Shown in pieces: positions 35,382 to 52,500 of a stretch of DNA of 64,000 bases. Below the pieces are notes generated by a model. It made no database searches and was not told where the DNA came from. It worked only from the letters and a program-made list of their open reading frames with translations. Within the stretch, counting starts at the first letter, position 1; each line of letters begins with the position of its first letter. Source of the DNA: Bagarius yarrelli (Eukaryota; Chordata; Actinopteri; Siluriformes; Sisoridae); assembly GCA_005784505.1 (NCBI GenBank), contig VCAZ01000027.1, forward strand, positions 3,699,765 through 3,763,764. The letters are read 5' to 3'. A program made the translations under genes and the position numbers.

Positions 35382-36799
35382 TTAATAATGCTTCTTCACT
35401 GCCCGTCCAATCAGGAGGAAAAGTAGACCCGAGAGTAAGATGAACAACACACCCACTGGGGCGAACATAAATGAAAGGCCATACATTGTATTTAACTGAA
35501 AGCCTGGACATTTATGAGTTTTTTGGTAATCCACATACAAACTAAACATGTCCATCAACTCCACCCAGATGACAGACAGTACAATGGCAAGGAGGATGAA
35601 GAAACCTAAGAGGACGAGAATGATATATGAGATTTAGACAAATTGTAAGGACAGTTGTAAGGACTGGTTGTGTTGTTGAACAGCTTACCAGCAATAAGAA
35701 AGAGTCCACCGCCTGCTTTATAGAGGCAGGAATTGGTGAATGGAGCAGCACAGATTATGATAAAGCCACCCAAGATGACCGCAAACACACCCAACAGCAT
35801 GAAGACACTCCAGAAGCCTTTGAAAACTACACAAAACAAACAAACTAGTTGCTGAAATATAATTTCATATTTCAAAATATCTGCACTAGAGTTTATGCGT
35901 ATTTATAGCTTTAGTGTAACATTTATATACAAATATTTTAAGACTGACTAAAGCGCTCAGAAGAAAAGTGTGCCTGGAAGGTTACTTACTGATGGCAGAC
36001 TCGTAAACAGTTGCATTGTGGGTCACTTCAGATACAGGGAAGGGGGACAGGTAGGCATGTTTACACACTTTATTTTGTGGTTGGTTTGCTATGGGCATAA
36101 ACACAAATGCGTTACCAGTTAGTTTTGATGGTAATCGTGCTGCACTGTCTGTCTCTCTATATAATTCTATATTTTATATGGAATTCTATTCATGAATTCT
36201 TTTATTTCAGTGTCAGTCAGATTAGTAGGAATTTATAAAAGAAACTTTTCTAGTTTACGTCTGAAGATTTTACCCAGCATATTGCTGTAATGACTCTATT
36301 CTGCATGAAATACAGGAACTGAGGAAGATTAAAATTAGACTTTCTAGGGCAGTCGAGCATTAAGTGTGTGAATATTGTTATGCTTTTGGTTACTACTAAA
36401 GACATAAACATGGCCTAATTATACTTGGTTCTGTTTATCAGTATTAAATTATTATTTATAGCAGGGGTTAAAACTGGACCGGTGCTGAGCCCCGTCACAT
36501 GGGTTTATCCAGCAATATTTTTATACCTTTTTCATTCTTACTAATTCAAGTATTGCCTTTGTACACAATAATTAGGGTCCACCACTAAAGTTTAGCTACA
36601 ACAGTATGTCAGAGTTACAATAAATCTTAGATAGCGTCATAAACAGGGCAATATGTGTATTGGTTTATGTTTTTGTCTAAGTGTACATAAAGTCTTCTTT
36701 AATAAAATGTTTTGCACTCATATTATAAAAGATAACAGTTTCCTTTTCATGATTGAATCTATAACACGCAGAACTGAACAAAAAAGAAGCAAACGTAAA

Positions 36800-36854
<55 letters not shown>

Positions 36855-37478
36855 TCTTTCATTTCATTGGTTTGAGCAGAGTAGATATAGGTGTCCAGGG
36901 CAGCAAATAGAAATGATCAGTTTATCTCACAGGTCTTTTCTAGTCTTTTATTTATGAGTGCTACTGGGTTCAGTACCTTACAATAAATTAAACAAGTATC
37001 CAGCTTTATTAAAGACTATTACAGATTAAAGTTAGCAAACCTGGGTAGATTTATTATAAACGCTTTAATATAAATAAGTCATATATAAGAAATATACTGT
37101 TTAACCTCTGATTATTAGTATTATTCCTTTTTTTTTACTTTTTCAAACTTAAGGGGGTTTTTTTTATTTCTTAAAAATTATATCAACATAATTTAACAGC
37201 ACATTAAGGTAAAAATAATTTACCTTTCTTATAGTTTTTTCGAATTACAGTATTTAACAATGTCAATTTTCCTTACTGAACCAGAACTTTAATAGGATGT
37301 CTTCGTCCCTTCCTCCATCAAATGAGCAGCACCAGAAAAAGCCCTCATGGTGAAAGATAGAAAAGTTTCCAGCATCTTCAGCCTGATTCACCATCAAATA
37401 GCCATGTGGTAGAAGAGCACAGATCAGAGGTCTAAGGTCAAAGAACAAGTTTGCTATGCATGTTAGTGCATGTATGCA

Positions 37479-37532
<54 letters not shown>

Positions 37533-38488
37533 AAAGGATAGAGATAAAAGTAAAGCACTGTAAAACAAGGGCAAAAGTACTACTGTGTAATGTCTCTTTT
37601 GTGCTACCTATCCTAAAATCATTTTATCATATAGAAACGATATTGTCCATCAACATTTTTTATGAGCTCAAGTTATATGATTTTTATTTTCACTGTATTA
37701 AAGAAGTTCTATTTAAATAAAAGTTAACAGCGGTACTGTATATTTAAAATTAGTGATTGCTGCTATCACATCGTGAAAGTGATTTCCCTGTTTAGAAAGT
37801 AACAGATTTGTAAGATAATCTTAATGAAAGAAACGTAGTGATGACTGAAATTTGGTGGCACATTTGCAGAGCCGAAGGCTGGCCCTTTAGAATCGACTGC
37901 CCATGTGTTTGACTTCTATGAATAGATTTGGCAAAAGAGTGCAGACATTGCAGTAAGATTCCAGTTTCATTGCTTGCCATTAAGTCTGGTATCATGCTTT
38001 AGCATGTGATATTTTATCCTTGTTGCTTCACTGAAACTGTAAATAGTGATCTGATATGTAACTGTACCCTGTTCCAATTGGAAACATTCATTGACATAAT
38101 GCAGAAATTTCTAAAAAAAAAAAAATAGTACTAATAAAGCTTTATTAAAGTAGATCAAGTGGATACAAGGGGCAGTACATAGTAGTTTTGATTTCAATTC
38201 CAATGATCTGCACATTGTGTTCTATAGTATGTGGCAATATAGCAATACAGTTAGCTGACAAATTGGCCTTAATCTTATCAAACATATTTTAGAAAGAATG
38301 TTAGAATTAACCATGTTCTAATCAGAAAAATGTTATCTAATCATTCCACAAACCTCTACAATATCCGAATCTGTATTGCAATTTTCCCAAGCCAGGAGCC
38401 AATAATCTGTACCAAATGACAGGAGTATGAAGGCTGTCCCCAAGGCACCAAAAAGTCCAGCAAAAAACAGTGCTACACTCCACTTCAT
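35382..38488 (-). CDS. tmem182: Transmembrane protein 182 (claudin-like muscle membrane protein)
   Basis: Five coding exons join in phase: 38354-38488, 37277-37382, 35990-36088, 35689-35826 and 35382-35605. They give 233 aa (human about 229). The start was chosen because exon 1 opens with ATG followed at once by the first membrane span ([19 protein letters not shown]). The loop has the family motif FHHEGFFW and sequons at N51 (NFS) and N105 (NAT). Span 2 lies in exon 4 ([10 protein letters not shown] ... IIICAAPF), span 3 starts exon 5, and span 4 ends the protein ([14 protein letters not shown]) before a short basic tail. All introns are GT-AG and no damage is seen. In mammals TMEM182 is a muscle and adipose membrane protein reported to bind integrin beta-1 and restrain myoblast fusion. 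It is divergent from mfsd9, 4.1 kb away. Confidence 0.93.
36803..36854. repeat. (GA)n microsatellite in tmem182 intron 2
   Basis: GA dinucleotides between coding exons 2 and 3. They create a spurious LSLSLS minus-strand frame. Confidence 0.9.
37482..37530. repeat. (GT)n microsatellite in tmem182 intron 1
   Basis: GT dinucleotides about 100 bp upstream of coding exon 2 on the transcribed (minus) strand. They appear as (CA)n in the transcript. Confidence 0.9.
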
Positions 38489-38842
38489 GATTAATCTGCT
38501 GTCTTTTTTCCCCGGTCAGGAACGATATGGCAATAGAGTCAATAAAGATGGTTTGATTCGTTTTGCTTTCAGTGCTCTTCCAGGATCACACTGTGCTGGT
38601 GTCCTTCTACGCTTTCACATACGAGTCTTTTTATTGTCCTGAAGCCCCTTCCACGTCCCACTGGTTTAGAAACAGTGTTTGGTGTTAAAGTTTGGAACAA
38701 GGAAAAAATGGAGAGGGCTTTAGTAGTATAGCTTCATGTAGACCATCCCCTGTACTATTTTTGGACTGCTGATTGAAGATGTCTGCTGTCTTTCTCAGAG
38801 GGGCAGTATGGCATTTGGAGGACTACAGATGCCAGAGCTGAG

Positions 38843-38876
38843 CATTCCTGCCATTTTTTGCTAACAACATCAGCTG
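38843..38876. promoter_or_regulatory. Possible muscle-type control sites upstream of tmem182
   Basis: CATTCCT (MCAT/TEAD-type) at 38843-38849, a near-CArG ccattttttg at about 38851-38860, and E-box CAGCTG at 38871-38876 cluster within 35 bp, about 360-390 bp upstream of the tmem182 start codon. Each motif is short and could occur by chance. TMEM182 expression in muscle is known for mammals, which is why I note them. Confidence 0.28.
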
Positions 38877-39340
38877 CTTACAGTTAAAAAAATTGGTACA
38901 TTAACCATTTTACTGCTGTCCCTCCGACAAGTTAAAAGTCTAGAAATTCTACACAATCGTTGCCGAATTGTCTACTTGAAACAACGAATGCGTAGTTTCA
39001 ACTTTTACAGTACTTTAAAATAAAAGTCCATGTTGAGTGGGACATTTAGCGGAAAGCAGAGAAACCAGCTACCAATTAGCACTGTGCTGTGAGTGGAGAT
39101 TGTAGCTGCAGTGTTGTCCTTATAAACCCCTTTTAATACTTCATCTGCTTCAAAATCTAAGCACACAGACAGACGTAAAACAAAAATATGTCTACATTTC
39201 CTTATTTACCAGGTAATGAGCTGTTTGGGTACAAACAGTAACCTTGTCAGAAATTTTGGTGAACATATTTTTCCGTAGATATGTATTGCATCTGCAGTAA
39301 TATTGTGTTTCATTTCCAGTTTTTACTGACCCACATTACT

Positions 39341-39466
39341 ACTCTCTCTGTCTCTCTCTGTCTCTCCCTCTCTCTCTCTGCCTCTCTCTCTCTGTCTCTC
39401 TCTCTCTTTCTCCCTCTCTCTCTCTCTCTCTATTCCCTCTCCTCTCCTCTCTCTCTCTCTCTCTCA
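39341..39466. repeat. (TC)n-rich microsatellite
   Basis: TC dinucleotides with occasional G and ccc interruptions. Confidence 0.9.
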
Positions 39467-40020
39467 GATTTTGAATTAGATGTGCATTTTACCCGACTAA
39501 AGTTACTACCCAGAAAGTTACATTAAAAAAGCAATGCTCTGAACTGAAAATGTAACTTAGTCACTCTATTCTGGTAAACCTGTGGCCATGCTCTATACTA
39601 TATGTACCAATACACTATTGATGAAGCATCTAGAGATGTTTTATAGTCATTTATATAAGATATGGGGATCTCATCCTTACATCTGTCCAGCCTGTTCATG
39701 CAGTATGATGTCTATTTAAAAATGTACTGAAAGGTAACTTACAGTATATAAGTAGAAAATAAGATCATTTATCCTGGATTATGATCATTTGATTTTAAAC
39801 AGGTTCAATCGTGTGTTTTATGATTTGTTTGATGTTGCAGGAAAATGTTGTTCTCCTTAAATTCTTATGTCAACACAGCTCCTAAGAAAGTGTATAAAAT
39901 ATTAGGGTGGATAAGCTACAATAGCAGAAGACCACATTAGGTTAAGAAATTTAAAAAGACCAGCAGATTCTTTTCTGATATTTAACTATTAGACTGATAA
40001 TTAACTAATTATATTTGCCT

Positions 40021-40105
40021 ATATATATATAGACACATATTGTGCCTATTATCTATATATATATATATATAATAATATATATATTTATATATATATATAT
40101 GGGCA
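40021..40105. repeat. (TA)n-rich low-complexity tract with inverted flanks
   Basis: TA repeats broken by agacacatattgtgcctattatc. The left flank ends ttgcc before 'tatatata' and the right flank reads tatgggcaa, giving loose inverted symmetry (tttgcc at about 40015, gggcaaat at about 40101). Confidence 0.7.
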
Positions 40106-40197
40106 AATATATTTTTTCTACACATTTAATAAACCAATGCATTGCTAGTTAATTACATGCTGAATGTAATGTTACTGAATGTTAATTTTTTCTTATC

Positions 40198-40335
40198 TAT
40201 CCATCCATCCATTTCTATACTCACTTATTCTCTTATTCAAGATCACGGGGATCTGCTGGAGCCTATCTTAGCCACCTCTGAAAGGGCAAAAGACAGGAGG
40301 GGTACACCCTAGACAGGTCAAGTCCATCACAGGGC

Positions 40336-40367
<32 letters not shown>

Positions 40368-40460
40368 TTTACTCCTATAGGCAATTTAGAATCACCAATC
40401 AACCTAACCTACATGTTTTTGGACTGTGGGAGGAAACTGGAGTACCCGGAGTAAACTTCT
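40198..40460 (-). repeat. L2-tailed SINE-like repeat
   Basis: Plus-strand wording tccatccatccatttctata ... cagggccacacac ... ttggactgtgggaggaaact ... ggagtacccgg is the reverse of a very common fish repeat whose 3' tail is (GGAT)n. It is truncated on its 5' side relative to the copy at 60600-60935. A (CA)n tract lies at 40337-40361. Confidence 0.75.
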
Positions 40461-40569
40461 CTTCTCTCAACTAAAATTGCAGTTTTTAAGATTTCTTGCT
40501 AGATATTAAACGCTGTATTTTGAAGACACAAAATAAACTATATTTATATGCATATGTTTGCAGTTTTGT

Positions 40570-40617
40570 AATTAAAAGAACATTTTGCATTTTTAATTAA
40601 AAGAACATTTTGCATCA
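40570..40617. repeat. Tandem duplication of about 24 bp
   Basis: aattaaaagaacattttgca(t) occurs twice in a row. Confidence 0.8.
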
Positions 40618-40946
40618 AGCATATAGAGGAAAACATTCATAAATTGTCCAATCGCAAAAACACACACTTTGTCTTCACTTTTTGCTATTTTTAACTAAAA
40701 CTGCATTACCTGAGCAGCCCTTTTACTAAATATATATATAGTCCTATTTGGAAAATTCACGTATTTATTCACATTTATTATTTATTTACATAAAAATTAT
40801 TAAATGCACATCTATCTATATAGAATGTTTAATTAAAAAGATATATAACTTTCTTTTCTTTTTAAAAGTGTCTACATGCTGCAATTGTTGCATTTAGAAC
40901 ACAGTACTACATTATTTGTATCTTTTTTCAAATAAAGTGTAGGGTA

Positions 40947-41037
40947 CCGCCATCTAGTGAGGGTATTTTTATTTATTTTAATTTTTTTTATGGCGGGTTA
41001 CAACCATGACTTATCAGGTGCATAGCGCCACCTACTG
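40947..41037 (-). promoter_or_regulatory. Pair of CTCF-like motifs in the same orientation
   Basis: CCGCCATCTAGTGA (40947-40960) and GCGCCACCTACTG (41025-41037) read TCACTAGATGGCGG and CAGTAGGTGGCGC on the minus strand, both good matches to the CTCF core. They lie 65 bp apart between the divergent genes tmem182 and mfsd9. They sit just outside the 3' end of a LINE, so they may have arrived with a mobile element. Confidence 0.45.
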
Positions 41038-41089
41038 TACCGGAGTATGTAGCATTGACTAGGATTCAATTATATTACTTGACACAATG

Positions 41090-41960
41090 GTGATCATTAA
41101 TAACAAAAAAGATGTAGAAGAAGAAGAAGAAAAAGAAGAAGAATTTCTAAATTCTATAATATACCCCAGTTTCTTCTTTAGTAACTATCTGTATGTCTTA
41201 AACCCCTGCTCATGCTGTTCCCAATACACCCTCAAGGTTCCATTTTCACCCTGTCTCTCCTCCCTATCCCCTCAACTATACAGTGTAATCACACATGTTC
41301 TGCACTTTCTGTAATTTTACAGAAGCATTTATCTGATTTACTTTTTGTTTGAACCCATGTGATCAAACCTTAATCTGGTTATAAATGATTCCTCTCGTCT
41401 GTTATTAACCCCTGTGCATTAATTGATTTCCATACTCTGGAATATGTTCTTTCACTATTGTCCATGTCTCACCTGTCCTGCCATCTCTTCATCATTTTAT
41501 TTTTCATTTAAGATTTAAGATACAAAAAACTGTATTACTCCCAGGAATAAATTGCTTTGCATTGTTACAAATGCGCTCATGAAAGTGAGTCTCAGTTGCC
41601 TTTTTGCTATTTTGTCTGCACTCTTATTCCCTTTTATATTTACCTGAGGGGGTACCCAACCGAATTTTACCTCTGTCCGAAGTTTCCATAATCTGAATAC
41701 GGTTTGGTAAATGTCTAGCATTGGATATTCTCTATTTGATTGCATATTTAACATTACAAAGCGATGCTGCAGAATTAACCCAGCCTACCACTCTGTCTGG
41801 CTTTATTACCTCCAGCCACTGCAATTCTAATATAATCGCAATCATCTCAGCTGGGGGAACTGATTACTGATCAGATCATGTTCTTTCAATGCTTTCATGC
41901 ATTGTTGGTATATCTATTCCCATGCCTATTGACATTGTCATGAAACTGTTGCTATGTATG
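41090..41960 (-). mobile_element. Decayed LINE 3' portion with RNase H remnant
   Basis: On the minus strand, about 41830-41860 gives EMIAIILELQWLEVIKPD. Then 41515-41754 gives FRLWKLRTEVKFGWVPPQVN followed by IKGNKSADKIAKRQL, the hallmark end of the RNase H domain carried by I/Jockey-type LINEs (WVPxHxGIxGNExADxxAK). The His of the WVPxH motif is changed to Gln. Further down, WQDRW and a KITESAEHV-like stretch (about 41330-41500) recall the region after RNase H. Stops interrupt it. It ends in a (GAA)n/(TTC)n tract at about 41115-41145, typical of LINEs that end in a simple repeat. Confidence 0.6.
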
Positions 41961-42533
41961 CTAAATTTAGCTAAAAGAAGAAGACAATAAATTATAATAC
42001 ATTATATATAAATAATACACAGTTAACAAAAAAAAATTAAAACTGTTAAAAACAAAGTTGAAAGGAAGCTGACATAGTGTGTCTAATAAGTCATCAAAAC
42101 ACATGACCAAAGACAAACCAAATGAAAATGAATGAACCAAATGTTTTTGTACAAAATTTACATTTTTTATTATTTTTATTATTATTATTATTTTTTAATA
42201 TTAATATTATTATAACAGATGATAACTGAGTGGATTGTGTTTGTAACTTAACATGATTTTTTAATGTTTCTGAAAAAATAGTATCCAGTTTCGGATTTAG
42301 CGCGTGGACTGTACCATAATTAGAGTGGGCAGTCTTTTTGTTAATAATTTTTTAACAGTATTTTCGGCAAATTTTACCGACAGAGTAACAGTTAGCGTTC
42401 TTTGTGTGAATAATAAAAAATAATATTAAATAAAACAATAATTTACATGGAGAGCGAATGCACTTTTATCTGTGTCCCCTCCCGGAGCGTGGACTGAACC
42501 AGGCGGTGACGCTGCATGTGTTTTTTTTTACAG

Positions 42534-42583
42534 AGCAGGAAAAGGAGAAACGCGGATGCAGTTTCTGTGCGGACTGCAGAAGA
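42534..42583 (+). other. Probable mfsd9 5' untranslated exon start
   Basis: A long T-run ending tttacag at 42521-42533 is a textbook 3' splice site 50 bp upstream of the chosen mfsd9 ATG. It implies a non-coding first exon further upstream. The alternative is translation from an in-frame ATG at 42458, which would add 42 residues with no resemblance to the family; I consider this less likely. Confidence 0.4.
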
Positions 42584-47610
<5,027 letters not shown>

Positions 47611-48727
47611 TTGGACACGTTTATTTTCCTGTTTACGAAAATAAGGTACATTGTGCTGTCAGCTGTTAAAGTTAGCAGTTATTGAAATATTAATTTAATG
47701 GAAGTGTATATTTGTGATCTATGTGGAGCTGGTTAGCCCTTAGACGAGCAGATATTACGGCCGGTAGCCACCTATGCTAATATTTACTCACCAGGTAGAC
47801 CTAAAAAGACAGAAAGATGGACTCATGTCTCATATGACTACTTGGAGACTTTGTTTTATTATTGTAAATGCTGGTCATGTAGAGGAAAAGAATTGACTTT
47901 TTACCAACCGAAAACTTAAGTGTTAATATATTTATTACATTGCAGCATACCAACTCAGGTTATTCTATATTCTATATATTCCATTTGAATTTATTCATAT
48001 TATTCTATATTCTATATGAATTTTTACACATGTTCATGTTTATTTCTTTTGTACCCTCCTACTTCCCAAAACATGTTTGTGCTTTGATGCCATATGATGG
48101 ACTGGCATCCCTAACATGGTATATTTTTGTCTTTGTTCAGTGTTTCCAGGATTGAATTAAAATCCAACACGGGTCTAACGAGGATAAATCAGTTAATAAA
48201 GATCAGTATATAAACAAACATATTAAGAGTAAACTACAGTATTGCAATAATTGATGTAGCAACTTTGTGTAAATTAAGCTAAATATTTTAGGAACATTGT
48301 AACAAATCCATCATTGCAGCGAATATTGAGAACCATACTAACCAGATTAAAATGACTTGACTTTAATCAATTAACTTTACTTAACTTGATTAGACTTAAT
48401 ACAAGAACATAAAACTTAAAACATAAACATGACCTCAAAACATAAACAAAGAAACCCCAAATCTTACATTCCCCCAACCCTCATGTTTTCTGATGCTCAA
48501 ACAAAAACCCATAGTTCAATCACCAGTAGGGTGGTGAAACAGAGGTGGTCCAGTAGGTGGGATGGACGACCTGGACCTGGTGCACAGGGAGGCTGTGTTA
48601 CAATTGTGGGCCTGGAGGATGGTGTGGAGTTGGCTAATAGACAATAGTATGCATCCTGCATCCATACTAATAGCCCACCATAAAAAATATTTAGGAAAAG
48701 TTTTTGTGGTATGACGGGACTCAGGCA

Positions 48728-48820
48728 TGGCGGCCATCTTAGGCTGAAACTCCAGCTTTGCAGAATCTTAGGCTAAGATTCTGTCTTGGTGGCCGTCTTG
48801 TGCTGAGACTCTGACTTGGC
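48728..48820. repeat. Degenerate tandem repeat, about 30 bp x 3
   Basis: Three diverged units built on 'ggcggccatcttaggctga' then 'aactccagctttg', 'cagaatcttaggctaagatt' then 'ctgtcttg', and 'gtggccgtcttgtgctgaga' then 'ctctgacttgg'. Such arrays occur inside fish LTR retrotransposons, but no other part of one was recognised here. Confidence 0.55.
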
Positions 48821-49496
48821 AGGCATAAGGTGACTGCCAAAACTCAAAAGAAATGAAAAATTCCTATAGTGTTTGCATTTGCAAAGCCTTACACTGAAAC
48901 CTGTCAATTAATATCATGGTTGGGATTACACTATGGGGCATGTTTGTATTGGGGAGTGAATACCCCTGGTGGAATAAGATGGTCATTGCAAAACTTAGAT
49001 TTTAAGCTTTGTTGACCATGTTTGGCTTGTTCAAACCTCTGTGTATTGCTAAGCCTCAACCAACTTGCAAAGAGTCAAATGGGGCATGACATTTGCATAT
49101 GCCATGCAGATAAGGCATTAGTATGCATGAACCGTTTGCATGTTAACATTCATAATCTGTACTTAATTTTTAAGTTTTGATAGTTTACAACAAAATTTCT
49201 TATTGTATTCACTCACAGCTGAGCTAACTTCTTTACCATTTTCATAAATAAGGATAAGCCAACTATATAAAGAATGAACAAGCCAATATTAATGATTTTA
49301 AAGGAGTAGCAAAAATAATTGTTAACGAAGCATTTTTAAAATTCTTTAACAACCTAGTGAAATGTGTTAAATGAGTTAATAACCACACCACTCTGACTAA
49401 ATCCAGTTATTCTAGTTCTTTCATGGCCCATGATCAGTAGTGTACTGTATGTTTCCTCTTATTATATTAACCACATAGTTTGGTTAAGATCTAATG

Positions 49497-49502
49497 TTTA
49501 TT
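49497..49502 (-). terminator. Possible poly(A) signal abutting the slc9a2 stop codon
   Basis: AATAAA on the minus strand begins at the base immediately after the TGA stop (49503-49505). If used, the 3' UTR would be only about 20 nt. It may be coincidental, with a real signal further left. Confidence 0.25.
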
Positions 49503-52500
49503 TCACTTTGGCTGGCCTTGTCGATCCTGTGGCTTCCACTGAGTTCTCCGTAGCAGAGGGTTGTTTGCCTCGTTGCCTCCTGGTTCAGATGGCTCTGGGC
49601 TCCATACTGTAGGAGGAGATACATTCTGTCTCCCTTCTCTTTGAGACGCAGAGTCTTTGTCTTTGTTTTGGTTGTGCCAATGTGAAGCTACGCGAGTAAT
49701 GGAATTGTAGTTTGAGCTCACGGATGATGAGCCATACCTCCTCGGCTCCTCGTTAACCTCATCTACTGTGGCCTCCTGAAAGGTCTTCAGCATTCTTAGA
49801 GGTGTCACTGGCATAGAGGGGGTCCGGGAAAGCTGCCTAAATCTGGGCCTGGCTGATATGCTAGGTTTCATCACCAAGTTAGCATCACCTGGGGAAAAAA
49901 AGTTGACATAGCTGTTTTAACCAATAAAGGCTTGACAAGGATAATTAAAAGATGAATCATTTTATTATGTCTGGAAACAGGGGCGTGGTTGAGCACTAGT
50001 TACTGTAGATAGGGGAGGTAGTGGTAAAGATCATACCTGTTCTAAATTGTTCTAATAACTTTTCTTAATGAATTAAAGCATTCTTACAGAACCATTCCAA
50101 AGCATGCTACACTCTCCAGTTTTGTCACCAGCACAGCACATGACTTGGGAGGGTTCGAAGAAAGAGTAAACGCAAAAGGCAGAAATTGAGATGACAACTT
50201 GATTACTTTTTAGTCATTCGCATTTCAGCATACATAATTAATCTGTATGCATACATACTATACATGCTTACACGGGCCTCTTTGTTCTTGGCCCCAGTCT
50301 CTTATTCATTTTATTTATACCTGATGCAGCTTCCTTAACCCTCAGCTTCATTCAGAATCCAGCGCTCACATGTTCCTTCTCCCGCTCTAAGTAAATAGAC
50401 TTTTTTATTATGTCATTGTATAAGTGCAGTCCCACCTTCACAATTAGAAAAGAAGGTTTTTACTCGATTTTGAGTAATGTGGCTATGAATAATCACCCAA
50501 CTTTTGGCCAGATAGTGTGTTTATGTATATATGTGAATAAAAGTATATACAGCAGAAGTTGAATCAGCTCTGTGTATGTGTGGTTCTCACCATTTGTGTT
50601 TGGTCTTTCTGTAGCAAATCGGGAGTTTAGACTTTGACCAACAGGAAGAGAAAAATATTTTGGGACCCCTACAGCCTCCTATGGAAGCAAAGAGATAAAA
50701 AAGAAAAAAACTAAGAAAGTTCAAAATAAGCAAAATAATACCAGAGCTATATGTCTATGCTGCAACTAGATTAAACACAATGCTTGCTACCGGGCTTTGT
50801 AGTCTTCCTAGTCTAAGACTGCGTCGGATGCTGGCATGTCGCCTCATTAGGATCTCTCGGTCTCTGCTGTCATTAGGGAGGGCATGTTTATTGGTGTAGG
50901 ACCTTGTCTGAAAGTATAAACAATGGAATCACAAGATGTCTTAGCTTAGTCAATTTCTCTATGCTGATTATATTAATGTAAAAATAATGAGTTTAATTAA
51001 TTGAATTAATAGATTATTAGACTATATATCTGCCAAAGAATAATTTCATTGGCTACATCAAGTGGTACATAGTGTTAAACTCACCCGTTCCCTGATATTG
51101 TACATGTTCTTGGATAGAATATCATGCATGGCAATTAGATCTGTTGTCAGCAAAGTCTTCTTGGGTTTAGCAAATTTGGTTATTTCACTACAAAACATAC
51201 CAGTTAAAAATTATTATAGTCAGAATTATAGTTATAGATAAATATTTCAATATTGATATTAAATACTGTCCATACTCTTGTTCTGTATTGATGCCACCAT
51301 ATACAGTGTCCAAGATCTCCATAGCATTCTGAAGCTCCAGTTTTTTATAAAGGGCAACAATGCTGGACTCAGCCCGATCATCACGGATCAAAATCTTACG
51401 AAAGAAACGGTTATTAAACCTCATAAACCTAAAAAGAAACATATTTTTTTTAAAGATGATCATAAGTAATAATTTGTATTCCATGTATCTGCATTTCAAA
51501 TGCACAGCATTGAAAATAAGGAGCATGTTTATAAAATGTATACTATATATTATATTATGTTTTCACTTGTAAAAACCATTAAAATTATTAATTAGTATCA
51601 ATAAAAGGTAAACAAATGTAATTTACAGAGACAATGACAAGTTGACTGCTAAAACATGGGTATAATAATTTGTCAATCAATTAAAAGCCAAAAAGTTGTC
51701 TCAAGAATCAGCTTTAATTGCTTTCTCACAGTCTGATGTCACCAAAATAAATACATTTTTCTAAGTAATTTGAGTCAAATAATGTGATTTGTTTTTATAT
51801 TTTATTCATTATATTGATATTTCTGTATTATTTAATATAATTTATATTTTTAGCATAAACATACATAGCATATATAGACAAAACTTTTGTAGACACTTTA
51901 CTACCACACACACATACATGTTTATCCTAAAGTGTTGCCATACATTTGGAAGCCCACACGAATGTCTATTAAATGCTGTAGCATTAAGATTGGAACTATG
52001 GCCACATTCCTGATCATGGTCCTGAAATTGATCCGCATGCTCAAAAGAACAAATTCTACGTCTCATGCAGTGTCCTGTCATATATGATAATAAACACAGA
52101 AGACACTGAAGGCAGCATTAATAAGTAAAGGGGCCAAATTTTTTACAAGAGCATGTTGTGGAGCAGTGGCTGTTATGTCAGTATGGAGGTGTGTGTGAAG
52201 TTAGAGCCTGGGGTAGGAGTGGTGGGACTGTAACATAAACACCATACACAACTGACCAAAAATTTCATAAAAGTCGCACGAATTTCCACATAACTGTTCA
52301 CACTGAAGTCGCACAATACTTTTGTTTAGTGTATTTCTTGTATTATTGCATTTGCAGTCTTATTTCTCATTAATATTTACCTGTCTTTTAATGAGTAGTG
52401 ACTCCACTGTCCACAGAGATCCTCTATACCTGCAATAGTATGTTCCATTACCTGAAAGAGAAGCAGATTCATTACGACCAGTATATTTTTTAAATTCCTA

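Larger units (their letters stand above)
38489..42533. other. Divergent intergenic region between tmem182 and mfsd9
   Basis: Contains a possible muscle control region at 38840-38880, a (TC)n tract at 39341-39466, (TA)n at 40021-40105, an L2/SINE-like repeat at 40198-40460, a 24-bp tandem duplication at 40570-40617, two CTCF-like motifs at 40947 and 41025, and a decayed LINE at 41090-41960. No CpG-rich promoter is seen on the mfsd9 side. Confidence 0.5.
47611..49502. other. Convergent intergenic region, 3' UTRs of mfsd9 and slc9a2
   Basis: ATTAAA at 48156-48161 is a possible plus-strand poly(A) signal for mfsd9. A degenerate 30-bp tandem repeat lies at 48728-48820. A perfect octamer ATTTGCAT is at 49091-49098. 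No additional gene is visible. Confidence 0.4.

Noticed and set aside
42458..42583. Earlier in-frame ATG for mfsd9
   Set aside because: Would add 42 residues with no family similarity and reads through a strong 3' splice site at 42521-42533.
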